Below are positions 38,132-48,015 of a DNA stretch of 64,000 nucleotides, in pieces. This stretch comes from Luteimonas viscosa (GTDB taxonomy: Bacteria > Pseudomonadota > Gammaproteobacteria > Xanthomonadales > Xanthomonadaceae). The position numbers were made by a program, and so were the translations under genes. The stretch's first letter is position 1. Every line of letters begins with the position of its first letter. The stretch is taken from contig NZ_VTFT01000001.1 of assembly GCF_008244685.1 (NCBI RefSeq), forward strand, positions 124,001 to 188,000, read 5' to 3'. Under the pieces are notes generated by a model, which did not search any database, was not told the DNA's origin, and worked only from the letters and a program-made list of their open reading frames with translations.

Positions 38132-38521
38132 CTAGTCCAGGTCGGTCTGGATCCAGCGCGGCGAGTGATGGATGTCGATCGTCTGCAGGCGACCCGGCCC
38201 GAGATTCTCGAAGCGATGCGGCACACCCGCGGGACCCAGGACGACTTCGCCGGCAGCCGCGTCGATGGTCGTCTCCCCCACGAAGAACCTGGCCCGCCCT
38301 TGCGTGACGATGAAGGTCTCGTCGTACGGATGCACATGCAGGCGCGGACCCGCGCCTGGCGTGTCCGTGCCGTAGGCCAGCACCGTCACCGCGCCGCCGA
38401 GGGCGATGCCCTCGAGGGATCCGCGCCACGGTCCCCCGGCCGCGGGATCGAACAGCCGCGCCTGCGCCGGCGGGCGGCCATCGGGCTCGACCGTGGCAGG
38501 GTCGAAATCATTGCGCGCCAT
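38132..38521 (-). CDS. Cupin domain protein
   Basis: 129 residues. A single cupin barrel: GPRLHVHPYDETFIVTQGRARFFVG (His ligands and Glu) and GEVVLGPAGVPHRFENLG (third His). A strong GAGGAGG ribosome site precedes the ATG at 38521. Small cupins of this type may be enzymes or regulators; nothing indicates which. Its upstream region overlaps the tail of another frame at 38386-38790. Confidence 0.9.
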   Translation of the reverse strand: MARNDFDPATVEPDGRPPAQARLFDPAAGGPWRGSLEGIALGGAVTVLAYGTDTPGAGPRLHVHPYDETFIVTQGRARFFVGETTIDAAAGEVVLGPAGVPHRFENLGPGRLQTIDIHHSPRWIQTDLD

Positions 38522-38790
38522 GGGACCTCCTCATCATCAGTGCATGGTTCTTCAGCTAGCCATACCCCGACCGGGACGGCGTCGCCCGCGGCGGTTGGCG
38601 CGTGCAGCGTCCCGACCCGCTCCAGGCGCTCGGCCAGTTCGTCATCGGAGAGCGCGCCCTCGCGGTGCAGCCACTGTTTGCGCTCGACCAGGGGCTGGCG
38701 GTCGCGACCGATCCGGGCAGGGTCCACCGGGAAGGCCCGGCTGCCGGTGCCATCCCCGATCGAACAGTCGAGCGCATCGACGTGGAACAC
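38386..38790 (-). pseudogene. Small hypothetical gene, probably frameshifted at its 3' end
   Basis: A reverse frame of 134 codons with a GTG start. The first 85 residues read well (FHVDALDCSIGDGTGSRAF, PLVERKQWLHREGALSDDEL, AERLERVGTLHAP), but the last 45 run through the cupin gene in another frame and are arginine-rich nonsense. An upstream ATG is separated from it by a TAG at 38812. The gene may be damaged at one or both ends. No family recognised. Confidence 0.35.
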
Positions 38791-38885
38791 GAAGCGGATC
38801 CGGTAGGAATTCTACTTCCGCCGGATGTCCATGCATGCGCTCCCCGGCACGTGATCGGCCCCGCCCCGCGCCCGCGACAACCCGC

Positions 38886-39013
38886 GTAGCCCGGATAAGC
38901 GAAGCGCATCCGGGACTCCCGACCAACCCCCGGATGCGCCGCTGAGTCCCGGAGGCGCCGCTGCTCTCCGGATACACCGCTGGTCCCGGATGCGCTTCGC
39001 TTATCCGGGCTAC
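38886..39013. repeat. Diverged REP cluster
   Basis: Forward REP unit at 38886, two shortened or mutated inverted cores in the middle (CCCGGATGCGCC and CCCGGAGGCGCC), and a complete inverted unit ending at 39013. It appears to be a tandem array decaying by point changes. It lies between the damaged small gene and the second glutaminase. Confidence 0.85.
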
Positions 39014-39305
39014 GGGTTACGGGTGCGGCGGGCGGAGCCTATGGAGACCGTGGATGCCACCGATCCCATGCCATCCGCCGCCACCTGCAGCGCCAGCACG
39101 TCTACGGGCCGCAACGGTTTCGCATGGCAATCGGGGCGGAGCGTCGGACCGGAGAAGACGGGACGGCCGAGGAAAAGCGGCAGCGCTGCTCAAAGAGGGT
39201 TGAGAAAGTCGAACCCGCCCCTGTTGTCGACCCCTGTTTTCGCCAGGGGGTTGAATCCGTACCCCGGCTGCGTTGGGATGGCAGCCCCACGATCCGGACC
39301 ACCCC

Positions 39306-40685
39306 ATGCGATCTCCCGTACCCGACTACCTCGCCGACGTGCTCGATGCCGTGCGCTCGATCGACGACGGCGCGCCCGCCGACTACATCGAAGTGCTGGC
39401 CAACGCCGACACGTCGCGGCTCGCCGTGGCGCTGGCCACCGTCGATGGCGAAGTCTATGCGGCGGGCGACAGCGACGTGGCCTTTTCGATCCAGTCGATC
39501 TCCAAACCGTTCGCCTATGCCGCCGCCATCGAGGACGTGGGCCTGGACGCGGTGCTGGCCCGGATCGGCGTCGAACCGTCGGGCGATGCCTTCAATGAGC
39601 TCTCGCTCGAGGACGGCACTCATCGGCCGATGAATCCGATGATCAACGCCGGCGCGCTCGCCACGCATGCACTGGTCGCCGGCCCCGAGGCGAGCGGCCC
39701 GCAGCGGGTGGAGCGCCTGCGCGCGCTGATGTCGGCGATGGCCGGTCGCGAACTCGGTTACGACGAAGCCGTGTACGAGGCGGAACTGCGCGACGCGCAT
39801 CGCAACCGCGGGCTGGCGCACATGCTGCGCGCCGGCGGCATCATCGACGCCGAGCCCGAGACCATCGTCGATGGCTACGTGCGCCAGTGCGCCGTCGACG
39901 TCACCGTGCGCGATCTCGCCCTGATGGCCGCCACCCTGGCCAATGCCGGCGTGCAGCCGCTCACCGGCCGTCAGGTGATCGATCGCGCCGGCGTACGCCA
40001 GGTGCTGTCGGTGATGACCACCTGCGGCATGTACGACGCCGCGGGCGACTGGGTGTCCAACGTCGGCATCCCGGCCAAGAGCGGCGTGGCGGGCGGCATC
40101 ATCGGTGCCCTGCCCGGCCAGCTGGGTCTTGCCGTGTTCTCGCCGAAACTCGATGCGCACGGCAACAGTGCACGCGGCGTGGCGGTCTGCGAACGCCTCT
40201 CGCGCGACATGGGCCTGCACATGATGGATGTGAGCCAGATCGGCCGTGCGGTCGTGCGCAAGCTGGTGGTGACGCTGGCCGGCGGCAAGGGGCGCACGGG
40301 CGATGCCATCGTGCCGGTCTACGAACTGCGTGGCGCGGTGCGGTTCGGCGGCGCCGAACTGTTGACGCGCGCACTGGCGCACGACCTCGGCGAGGCCAAC
40401 GACGCCGGTGGCGGCCGCCATCGCGAAGCCACCGCGGTGATCCTCTCCCTGCTGCACACCCATTCGCTCAACGATGTCGCCACGCGCATGCTGCTGGAGA
40501 ACCTGCGACGCCTGCACGCCGGCCGCCGCGCGGTGGTGCTGGTCGATCCCGACGGCGTGCTCGACCTCACGTCCCTCGACCCCGCGCAGCGGCCACGCGT
40601 CGTGGCCACCGATGCCGAGGCGCAAGTCGTGGTCGGTGGTGATGCCTGCCGCGTCGTCGCCAGCCAGGAAGACACGAGTCGCTAG
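39306..40685 (+). CDS. Glutaminase with C-terminal STAS-like domain
   Basis: 459 residues. The glutaminase domain (1-310) has FSIQSISKPFAYAA (Ser-x-x-Lys), NPMINAGALATHALV, SVMTTCGMYDAAG and IPAKSGVAGGIIGA. A second domain follows from about 340: VYELRGAVRFGGAELL, ILSLLHTHSLNDVA and RRAVVLVDPDGVLD, the layout of a STAS (anti-sigma-factor-antagonist-like) domain. The ATG at 39306 is chosen over a GTG at 39273. Catalysis glutamine to glutamate plus ammonia; the tail may regulate it. Paralogue of the 6022-6975 gene. Confidence 0.93.
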   Translation: MRSPVPDYLADVLDAVRSIDDGAPADYIEVLANADTSRLAVALATVDGEVYAAGDSDVAFSIQSISKPFAYAAAIEDVGLDAVLARIGVEPSGDAFNELSLEDGTHRPMNPMINAGALATHALVAGPEASGPQRVERLRALMSAMAGRELGYDEAVYEAELRDAHRNRGLAHMLRAGGIIDAEPETIVDGYVRQCAVDVTVRDLALMAATLANAGVQPLTGRQVIDRAGVRQVLSVMTTCGMYDAAGDWVSNVGIPAKSGVAGGIIGALPGQLGLAVFSPKLDAHGNSARGVAVCERLSRDMGLHMMDVSQIGRAVVRKLVVTLAGGKGRTGDAIVPVYELRGAVRFGGAELLTRALAHDLGEANDAGGGRHREATAVILSLLHTHSLNDVATRMLLENLRRLHAGRRAVVLVDPDGVLDLTSLDPAQRPRVVATDAEAQVVVGGDACRVVASQEDTSR

Positions 40686-40903
40686 GCAACGGATTCGGGC
40701 GAAGGGTGCATCAGGACCGGCATCCGCGACCGTCGTAGAACCGAGCAGTCCGGCGAGCACCCCGCCCGCGACGATCGTCATCACCGTCATGCCGGCGCTC
40801 CCGGCGTCCATGATGGCCTCAGGCCGCCAGTTCAGCGGCGGGCGTGCAACGACCGAGCCTCGGCCCGCTCAGCAGCGGTGGGCGCGCTTGTGTCCCGCGC
40901 CCG

Positions 40904-41239
40904 TCATTCCCGGTTCCACCACTCGCCTTCCCTGCTCCAGTCCACGCCGTGCCACTGCGTGGCGAGGCGCCTGAACTCCGCCCTGTCGATCTCTTGCCAT
41001 TCGCTGCGCCAGCACCATTGCCGCTGACCTTCGGGAAACAGCGTCCGCGTCGGCCCCTTGCCGAAGATGCCTCCATGCAGCGCCTTTCGCTCAGGGCACG
41101 CGTAGTACTTCTCGACGATCATTGCGAAGGCAGGAGGCTGCCTCAGCGACTGTCCCCAGATGCACGCCAAGAGCGCTGCGACCGCAAGCGCGATGACCGC
41201 GAGCATGACGAACACGACGGTAGCGAGGGTCTGGACCAT
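40904..41239 (-). CDS. Membrane-anchored hypothetical protein
   Basis: 111 residues. One N-terminal TM (TLATVVFVMLAVIALAVAALLACIWG) then a soluble C-terminal domain with KYYACPERKALHGGIFGKGPT and QRQWCWRSEWQEIDRAEF, containing two cysteines and several tryptophans. No family recognised. The start at 41239 (MVQTL) puts the TM at the N-terminus; an upstream start at 41278 is also in frame. Confidence 0.65.
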   Translation of the reverse strand: MVQTLATVVFVMLAVIALAVAALLACIWGQSLRQPPAFAMIVEKYYACPERKALHGGIFGKGPTRTLFPEGQRQWCWRSEWQEIDRAEFRRLATQWHGVDWSREGEWWNRE

Positions 41240-41362
41240 GATCCGTGGAGAGCCCGCCGGCGACCGCGGCAGCACCACCGGAGGATACCCAATGCCAGCG
41301 CATGTGAGATCGGGACCGCTCCACCCCCAGATTCAACAGGCCGCCCCGTCTCCTTCAATGCC

Positions 41363-41453
41363 GTAGCCCGGATAAGCAAAGCGCATCCGGGGCTCCCGAC
41401 CAGCCCCCGGATGCGCCGCTGATTCCCGGATGCGCTTCGCTTATCCGGGCTAC
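41363..41453. repeat. Inverted REP pair with a decayed middle unit
   Basis: Forward unit with a GCAAAGC variant (one base different from the usual GCGAAGC), a shortened inverted core, and a full inverted unit ending at 41453. It lies between the hypothetical membrane protein (reverse) and the XRE gene. Confidence 0.88.
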
Positions 41454-41544
41454 GGGATGCGGGAACGCGTCGCCCGAGCCTCCCCACCAATACCCCCACC
41501 GGTAGCGGGCGCCGTAAAATCCGCCTGGCACCATTCTCCGGCTT

Positions 41545-41742
41545 TCAAGCATCCGTCTTGTCGAACACCTCTTCGACGCTGAGGCCGAAGGCGTCGGCGA
41601 TGCGGAACGCGAGGGGCAGCGACGGATCGAACCGGCCGTTCTCGATGGCGTTGATCGAGTTGCGCGAGACGCGCACGTGGTCGGCCAGTTCGGCCTGGCT
41701 CCACTGCTTCTCGGCACGCAGCACGCGGATGCGGTTCTTCAT
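41545..41742 (-). CDS. XRE family HTH regulator (YozG/short type)
   Basis: 65 residues consisting of one HTH_3 domain: RIRVLRAEKQWSQAELADHV and VSRNSINAIENGRFDPSLPLA. It follows the membrane-protein gene on the same strand, 19 bp from its stop, so the two are cotranscribed. Pairs of a short XRE regulator with a small membrane protein are common; the regulator usually represses its own operon. Confidence 0.93.
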   Translation of the reverse strand: MKNRIRVLRAEKQWSQAELADHVRVSRNSINAIENGRFDPSLPLAFRIADAFGLSVEEVFDKTDA

Positions 41743-41761
41743 GACGACACCCGGCCGCAGG

Positions 41762-42241
41762 TCATGGCTCTCCCCCGCCTCCCATGCGCCGCTGCCAGAT
41801 CGCGGAGGCGAGGATGACGGAAGCCAGCTGCATCAGCACGACCAGGATGACGCCGAAGAACAGCGCCAGGTGCACGGCGCCGCGATCGGCCGCGTCGGGC
41901 GTCCCGGTGCTCAACAGGTTCGTCATGTCGATCAGCCAGTTCGTCACCGGCGGCAACAGCAGCAGCGCCACCGTGGCCATCGCGCCCCAGACCCAGCCAC
42001 GGGACGTGGCGAATCCCGCGCTGGCGATCTCCACCTCGTCCAGCTGTTGCTGCAGCCTGTGCGAGATGAATAGGGAGTAGCCCATCACGAAGAGCGACAC
42101 CGCGGCAGTCAGGGCCAGGACGAACGCATCGTCCTGCTGCTTCAGCCACGGGATCGCGGCGAAGAAGCCGCCGGCCGCGATCACCACCGGTGAAAACCAC
42201 AGCGCGTAGCGGCCGATCCTTCCGGACGAGTGGGTTGTCAT
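41762..42241 (-). CDS. Four-TM membrane protein, partner of XRE regulator
   Basis: 159 residues with four TM segments: ALWFSPVVIAAGGFFAAIP, AFVLALTAAVSLFVMGYSLF, VWGAMATVALLLLPPVTNWL and LALFFGVILVVLMQLASVIL. A good AAGGAGAACC ribosome site precedes the ATG at 42241. Resembles small membrane proteins encoded with a short HTH regulator. Role unknown. Confidence 0.88.
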   Translation of the reverse strand: MTTHSSGRIGRYALWFSPVVIAAGGFFAAIPWLKQQDDAFVLALTAAVSLFVMGYSLFISHRLQQQLDEVEIASAGFATSRGWVWGAMATVALLLLPPVTNWLIDMTNLLSTGTPDAADRGAVHLALFFGVILVVLMQLASVILASAIWQRRMGGGGEP

Positions 42242-42321
42242 GAGGGTTCTCCTTTGCAAAAGGGCTGCGGACGACGATTCTGGTGATCGCGGCGCGAATG
42301 CCCACAGGGCGGCCCGCGGAG

Positions 42322-42353
42322 CCGAGGAGCCGAGGGGCCGAGGGGCCGAGGGG
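42322..42353. repeat. 8-bp tandem repeat (four copies of CCGAGGGG)
   Basis: CCGAGGAG followed by three exact CCGAGGGG units, in the divergent region between the membrane-protein gene and the LprI-like gene. The unit is not a multiple of three. Slippage could change the distance between promoter elements, but no variation is shown here. Confidence 0.8.
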
Positions 42354-42385
42354 ATGGAGCCGGAACGCATGAAAAATGAACTGCC

Positions 42386-42455
42386 TACTTGTCACGACGC
42401 AAAGCAAGCTTTGCATATTCGCGGCCTGATGACAAGTATTCTTTGCATACTCGCG
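42386..42455. promoter_or_regulatory. Inverted and direct repeats around the LprI-like start
   Basis: TACTTGTCA at 42386-42394 is the exact reverse complement of TGACAAGTA at 42430-42438, which overlaps the ATG at 42429. Inside, GCAAAGCAAGCTTTGC (42399-42414) is another short palindrome, and CTTTGCATATTCGCG at 42409 is repeated with one change at 42441. The arrangement suggests a regulated start region (protein site or RNA fold). Function is inferred. Confidence 0.5.
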
Positions 42456-42890
42456 ATGGCCGGCAGCGCGTCCGCCCAGGACGACCGCGATCTGTGGCCG
42501 GTAGGCAGTGCGCGGCACACGCTCTTCGTCGAGGTCGAGCGCGAGCAGGCCCTGCGCTCGGCGCTGGACGCCGCCCACGCCCGCCTGCTCGGTGCGTTCG
42601 GCGACACGCCCGACGATCCCGCTCCACTCGCCCAGGCCGTCGCCAACCAGCAGCAGGCGTGGCTCGCGTACCGCGGCAGCGATTGCCAGCTTGCCGGCAT
42701 GCTCACGGGCGCGGGCGGGGCCTGGCCCCACGTCCACGCCCTGACGTGCAGCAATGCCGTCCTCGCGCAGCGGACCGCAGTGATCGACGCTGCCGCCACC
42801 TGCCTGCAGCGGCTGCCCGCCGAGCGCTATCCGTCCGACGAGGAGGCATGCCTGCGGCCGCTGGTGGAAGGGTCGACGGGCGAACCCTGA
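42429..42890 (+). CDS. LprI-like (DUF1311) secreted protein
   Basis: About 153 residues. The ATG at 42429 gives a signal peptide (TSILCILAMAGSASAQ); upstream starts in frame give a basic low-complexity lead. The mature domain, QQAWLAYRGSDCQLAGML and CSNAVLAQRTAVIDA, matches the LprI/DUF1311 pattern with paired cysteines. The best-known members inhibit lysozyme, and others have unknown roles. Probably periplasmic. Confidence 0.78.
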   Translation: MTSILCILAMAGSASAQDDRDLWPVGSARHTLFVEVEREQALRSALDAAHARLLGAFGDTPDDPAPLAQAVANQQQAWLAYRGSDCQLAGMLTGAGGAWPHVHALTCSNAVLAQRTAVIDAAATCLQRLPAERYPSDEEACLRPLVEGSTGEP

Positions 42891-42981
42891 GCGTGCCCCC
42901 TGCGAGGCGCGAGCGGGTCGAGCCAGGCCTTCGCCCCATCCCTGTGGCCCCTTGCGCGCCAGCCCACCAAGCCAGTGTCGA

Positions 42982-43923
42982 TCAGCCGCTGGACATGCCC
43001 ATCGCGCGCGCCGCCTCCACTTCGCGCCGCGGCGGCGCGCCGAACAGGCGCCGGTACTCGCGACTGAACTGGGACGCGCTCTCGTAGCCGACGCGATGCG
43101 CCGCCGCCGCTGCCTCCACGCCTTCCATCAGCATCAACTGGCGCGCCTGCTGCAGCCGCAACTGCTTCTGGAACTGCAGCGGCGTCATCGCGGTCGCGGC
43201 CTTGAAGCGCTGGTGCAGCGTGGAGGGGCTCATGTGGGCGACCTCGGCGATCTGCTCGATACGCAGGTGCTCGGTGTAGCGCGCCTTGAGCAACTCGATG
43301 GCCCGGGCCACGCGCTGCGCGGCGCCATCGGCGTGACACAGCGCACGCAGTCGCGAGCCGAGTTCGCCCGCCAGCACGCGGTAGTGGATCTCGCGCAACG
43401 CCAGCGGCGCCAGCACGGCCGCCTCGCCCGGCGCATCGAGCAGCCGCACCAGGCGCAGCATGGCATCGAGCAGCGAAGCGTCGGTGCGGGCCAGGTAAAG
43501 CGCACGACCGTCGTCGGGCGCAACCGGTCGTGCCGGGGCCAGTTGCGCCGACAGCTCCGCGACCACCGCCACATCGATGTCGATGCGCAGGCACAGATAG
43601 GGACGCCCGGGCGACGCCTCGACCACCTGCCCGACCGCGGGCAGCGTCATCGACACCACCAGGTAGTGCAGCGGGTCGTAGCGGTAGAGCTCTTCGCCGA
43701 CCATCGCCTGCTTGCGTCCCTGCACCACCACGCACAGGCTGGGCTGATAGACGCAGGCCAGCGGCTGCGAGGGCGTGTCGGCGCGGATCAGGGACAGGCC
43801 GGGCACCGCGCAGGCATGCACGCCGTCGTGCGGCGCGTTTCGGACAATCCGGTCGGCCAGTTCGGCGCGCTGCGCCTCGCTGCCCTGGCGGGCGGCGACC
43901 ACCTTGGATGTGCGATCGGACAC
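42982..43923 (-). CDS. AraC family transcriptional regulator
   Basis: 313 residues. N-terminal AraC cupin-type effector domain ([37 protein letters not shown]) and C-terminal double HTH ([38 protein letters not shown]). It is divergent from an aldo/keto reductase at 44097, a layout in which the regulator controls the reductase in response to an aldehyde or related compound. The effector is unknown. Confidence 0.93.
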   Translation of the reverse strand: MSDRTSKVVAARQGSEAQRAELADRIVRNAPHDGVHACAVPGLSLIRADTPSQPLACVYQPSLCVVVQGRKQAMVGEELYRYDPLHYLVVSMTLPAVGQVVEASPGRPYLCLRIDIDVAVVAELSAQLAPARPVAPDDGRALYLARTDASLLDAMLRLVRLLDAPGEAAVLAPLALREIHYRVLAGELGSRLRALCHADGAAQRVARAIELLKARYTEHLRIEQIAEVAHMSPSTLHQRFKAATAMTPLQFQKQLRLQQARQLMLMEGVEAAAAAHRVGYESASQFSREYRRLFGAPPRREVEAARAMGMSSG

Positions 43924-44096
43924 GGCATCTGCTCGCTTTCGGGATGGCTTCGATTATGCGCATCGGGCGCCCGGGGCCCAGCGGGTCGCCCGCGCTCACG
44001 GAGGATCGGGCAAGAATGGCCGAGCAATCGACTAACCGGCGAAGTCGCCCCGGGCCTAGGCTGTCTCCACTCCCCTTCCCCCCCAGGAGACGCCGC

Positions 44097-45095
<999 letters not shown>

Positions 45096-45333
45096 GATCG
45101 CGTCGGAGCGAATCGAGGGACGCGCGACACGCAGCCACGGGATCGCCCGGCCGCGCGCAGGACGGGCGGGCGCCCGTCAATGCCCGCCTGCATTCCTGCC
45201 ATGGGCAAGCATGTCCATCCGCTGCCCTCGGCGAGGCGACCCGGCTGCCTCCCGAGGGCGACTCCGACGCCTGCGCCTCGCGTGCGATCCGCTACGCCGA
45301 ACCCGGCGCTGGGCCGGGAAACCGCCTCTGCAC

Positions 45334-47106
45334 TCAATTGGTCGTCGGAGCGCCCTGGACGAAGTCGTAGCCGTTCTGCCAGGCGTCCTTGATGGAGACA
45401 TCCCCGTTCGGACCCTGATAGGTCCCGTTGGGATCCGTGCGATTCGGCAGGACGTTGTCGCTCATGTGCTCATAGAGTTCCTCGCCCAGCTCCGACAGGT
45501 CGACGCCGTGATCCATCATGTCCTGGATCGCTTCCTCGATATGTCCGTCCCTGATCTTCTCCTGGATCGCCTCCTTCGCGGCGTCCGAGGCTCCCGTCAG
45601 ATCAAGCGCCTGCGACACGACGGCGCCGATCGGGCCGGCCTTGTCCAGGCCCTTGCCGACGCCGAAATCAATCAGCTTGAACAACGGGTCCATGATCTCG
45701 GCGGCCTTGTCCGCGTCGTCCTTGACGCGTGTCAGGCCGGCGTCAAGCGCCTCGAAGAACACGCCGGTCATCTGCCCGTAGGCGGCGGCCATGGCTCCGC
45801 GGTTGCGGCCGTACTTGTCCTCGAACGCGGCATCGTCCATGGTCCTCAGGTCATCGCCGATCGCCTGGTACCTGTCGTCGATATGGCGCATCAGGGCCTC
45901 GGCGCTGTCGGAAAGCGGCGGCGTGAACAGAGTCATTTCCAGGACCTTGGAGTATTCGTCACGGGTCGTGCTGCCCAGGTCCTCGCCATTGGGCCCACCA
46001 TCGGCATTCAGCGCCCTGTCCAGGAAATCGTCGTGTTCCTTGAGCGCCAGGGCGCCAAGCTCGTCCTTGAACTGCGCATCGTCCGCGAACTTGGCGAAGA
46101 CATCCTCATTCGTCAGCGCGCTTGCGGTCGCGTCGAACAGTGCCTTCTGCAGCTCGGGCGGATAGTCGGGAACGACGATCTGGGCGTGGTAGTAGACCGT
46201 CACGTCGTTCGCGTTCGCAAGAATCCCGGAGATCCCGCCGATGGTCACGGTACTGTGCGAGTCGCCTTCACCGAAATACTTGCGCAGATCGATCCCTTCG
46301 AACTGCCCTTGCATGGACATTTCGACAAAACGGTCGAGTTCGGCCTGGCTCATGCCGCCAAGAATCCGGGTCTGGTCCTGCACCGGCATGTGCAACAGGA
46401 CGTGCGACGCGATCGCCGCGGAATTCTCGTTGCCCTCGGCCATCGCCGCGTTGAAGAACAGCTCCTGCACCTCCGGGGAACTGTTCGCGAACAGATCGGA
46501 GACGAGGGTCGGCCCGAACACGTTCCCGTCGCTGGTGTCGAGATCCAGGTCCTTGTACAGGGCGGTCATGTCGGCCTGGGTCAGGTAGCCGTCCCTCGCC
46601 AGCGTGTCCAGGGCCGTACGAAGATTGTCGACGGTGCTCTGGTAATATGCGACGGCAGCGTCGTTCCCGCCGCCGCCGATGCCACCATAGGCGGAAGGAT
46701 TGGCGGTTGCGGTGATCGACAGCCGCATCAGGTCGCCGACCCTGTCGTCCCCGAGCGCAGCGAAGTACTCGCTCAGCCATTCCGCGTCGTCCTTGTGGGC
46801 CTCGATCTGCTCGTTGAAGTAGTGGGCCTGGGTCGACATGTCGGAGTGACCCCACCGCTGTTCGTGGATCATCGATGCAGCGGCCTCACGGCCCGAGGCG
46901 CTCGTGTCGCCGATTGCGTAGCCGCCGGCGTCGAAGACCACGTCGGCGTTCTCATCGAGTCTCGCGCCGTCGTCGAAGGTGGCCGGGGTGTCCGAGGGAG
47001 TCTGCGGGCCGGCGTTGTGCAGCACGGGTGTCGCCGCGTCCGTCGGTGTCCCCAGGGCCTGGCTGGGCACAAGGGAGCTGGTACCGGTGTCAAGAATGAT
47101 GGCCAT
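45334..47106 (-). CDS. Large acidic cysteine-free protein of unknown function
   Basis: 590 residues. No signal peptide, no membrane segment and no cysteine that I can find. It is strongly acidic and mostly helical, with recurrent DD/EE runs and segments such as SQAELDRFVEMSMQGQFEG, PIGAVVSQALDLTGASDAA and DHGVDLSELGEELYEHM. A flexible N-terminal part (1-60) is rich in Thr, Pro and Ala. Codon use is a little less G+C-rich than the neighbours. Cys-free acidic proteins of this kind are often secreted by type III, IV or VI systems, but nothing here proves that. Confidence 0.8.
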   Translation of the reverse strand: MAIILDTGTSSLVPSQALGTPTDAATPVLHNAGPQTPSDTPATFDDGARLDENADVVFDAGGYAIGDTSASGREAAASMIHEQRWGHSDMSTQAHYFNEQIEAHKDDAEWLSEYFAALGDDRVGDLMRLSITATANPSAYGGIGGGGNDAAVAYYQSTVDNLRTALDTLARDGYLTQADMTALYKDLDLDTSDGNVFGPTLVSDLFANSSPEVQELFFNAAMAEGNENSAAIASHVLLHMPVQDQTRILGGMSQAELDRFVEMSMQGQFEGIDLRKYFGEGDSHSTVTIGGISGILANANDVTVYYHAQIVVPDYPPELQKALFDATASALTNEDVFAKFADDAQFKDELGALALKEHDDFLDRALNADGGPNGEDLGSTTRDEYSKVLEMTLFTPPLSDSAEALMRHIDDRYQAIGDDLRTMDDAAFEDKYGRNRGAMAAAYGQMTGVFFEALDAGLTRVKDDADKAAEIMDPLFKLIDFGVGKGLDKAGPIGAVVSQALDLTGASDAAKEAIQEKIRDGHIEEAIQDMMDHGVDLSELGEELYEHMSDNVLPNRTDPNGTYQGPNGDVSIKDAWQNGYDFVQGAPTTN

Positions 47107-47409
47107 GGCGACGATCCTCAGGGGCGGGCTACCGCCACGTTAGCCATGGCGGGCCGCCTCGAAACCTAGGGCGCACCCTATCGACCCGCCACCCCCGTAG
47201 CCCGGGTAAGCGAAGCGCACCCGGGGCGGCCCGGCACCCAAGCCCCCGCCAGAGGCAAAAGGCGTGGGAAAAAGACGTAAGGGACGATTGCCGCTGCCCG
47301 CTGGCCTGCCCCCTCGCCCGCAGACCCGCCTGCCCGTGCGCTGCGTGACCCACGCCTGGAACCCGTCCAAACCCAGGCCGAGAGGCGACCGTCTGGCGGA
47401 CCGGGCGGG
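47107..47409. repeat. Intergenic region with a REP unit (47197-47226)
   Basis: 303 bp holding a single GTG-variant REP unit (GTAGCCCGGGTAAGCGAAG) just before the start region of the 590-residue gene. The remaining sequence has no gene that I can support. Its left edge meets the TAATTCCCTCCGTCCCC repeat at the DUF421 3' end. Confidence 0.7.
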
Positions 47410-47949
47410 TTAATTCCCTCCGTCCCCTTTCCTCGTTCGCGCCACGCCATCGACGTCCGACAGTGCATCGCGCGAACCGTTCCAGCCGGATGTGATCACG
47501 CTGAAGGTGCCGTCGGTCTCCAGGACGACCGCATCGACACCTTCCAGCGATGCCTGCCCGGACGCCCTCACCGCGGCGCACAGTTCCCCATGGGTCACCC
47601 GCTGCCGGCGCATCGCGTCCACACATGGCTTGCCATCGCGCAACAGCAGCGTCGGCGCGTTCTTGACCGCCTCCTGTACCCAGCCGACGCGCACCGACGT
47701 CCACGTGATCGCGTACTGCAGCATGATCAGCAGACCCATGCCGACCACGCCCTCCACCAGCGCCACGTCCTGGGTCAGCAGCACCGTGGCGAGCGTCGAA
47801 CCCAGCGCGATGGTGACGATCAGGTCGAACGCGTTCCACTTCGAGACCGTGCGCTTGCCGGTCACCCGCAACCAGGCCACCAGCGCCAGGTAGGCGAGCG
47901 TGCCCACCACGAGCACCCGCAGCACCCCGTGCCAGCTGTCGAAGAACAT
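47410..47949 (-). CDS. DUF421 family membrane protein
   Basis: 179 residues. Three TM segments (VLRVLVVGTLAYLALVAWL; NAFDLIVTIALGSTLATVLL; VGMGLLIMLQYAITWTSV) then a soluble YetF-like domain (APTLLLRDGKPCVDAM, AVRASGQASLEGVDAVV). The last residues KGDGGN and the TAA stop are encoded by a GGGGACGGAGGGAATTAA repeat also found at 50301 and 51018, so the native C-terminus seems to have been replaced or extended. Function of the family is unknown. Confidence 0.88.
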   Translation of the reverse strand: MFFDSWHGVLRVLVVGTLAYLALVAWLRVTGKRTVSKWNAFDLIVTIALGSTLATVLLTQDVALVEGVVGMGLLIMLQYAITWTSVRVGWVQEAVKNAPTLLLRDGKPCVDAMRRQRVTHGELCAAVRASGQASLEGVDAVVLETDGTFSVITSGWNGSRDALSDVDGVARTRKGDGGN

Positions 47950-48015
47950 CGCCGCCTCCCGCACAAACCTGCGTGCATTCACGCATACGGGCGGTCGATG
48001 CGAGGTAACGGGACG

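Noticed and set aside
33006..41453. Repeats considered as a possible CRISPR array
   Set aside because: Units are inverted pairs at irregular distances between genes, not direct repeats with regular spacers; they are REP elements.
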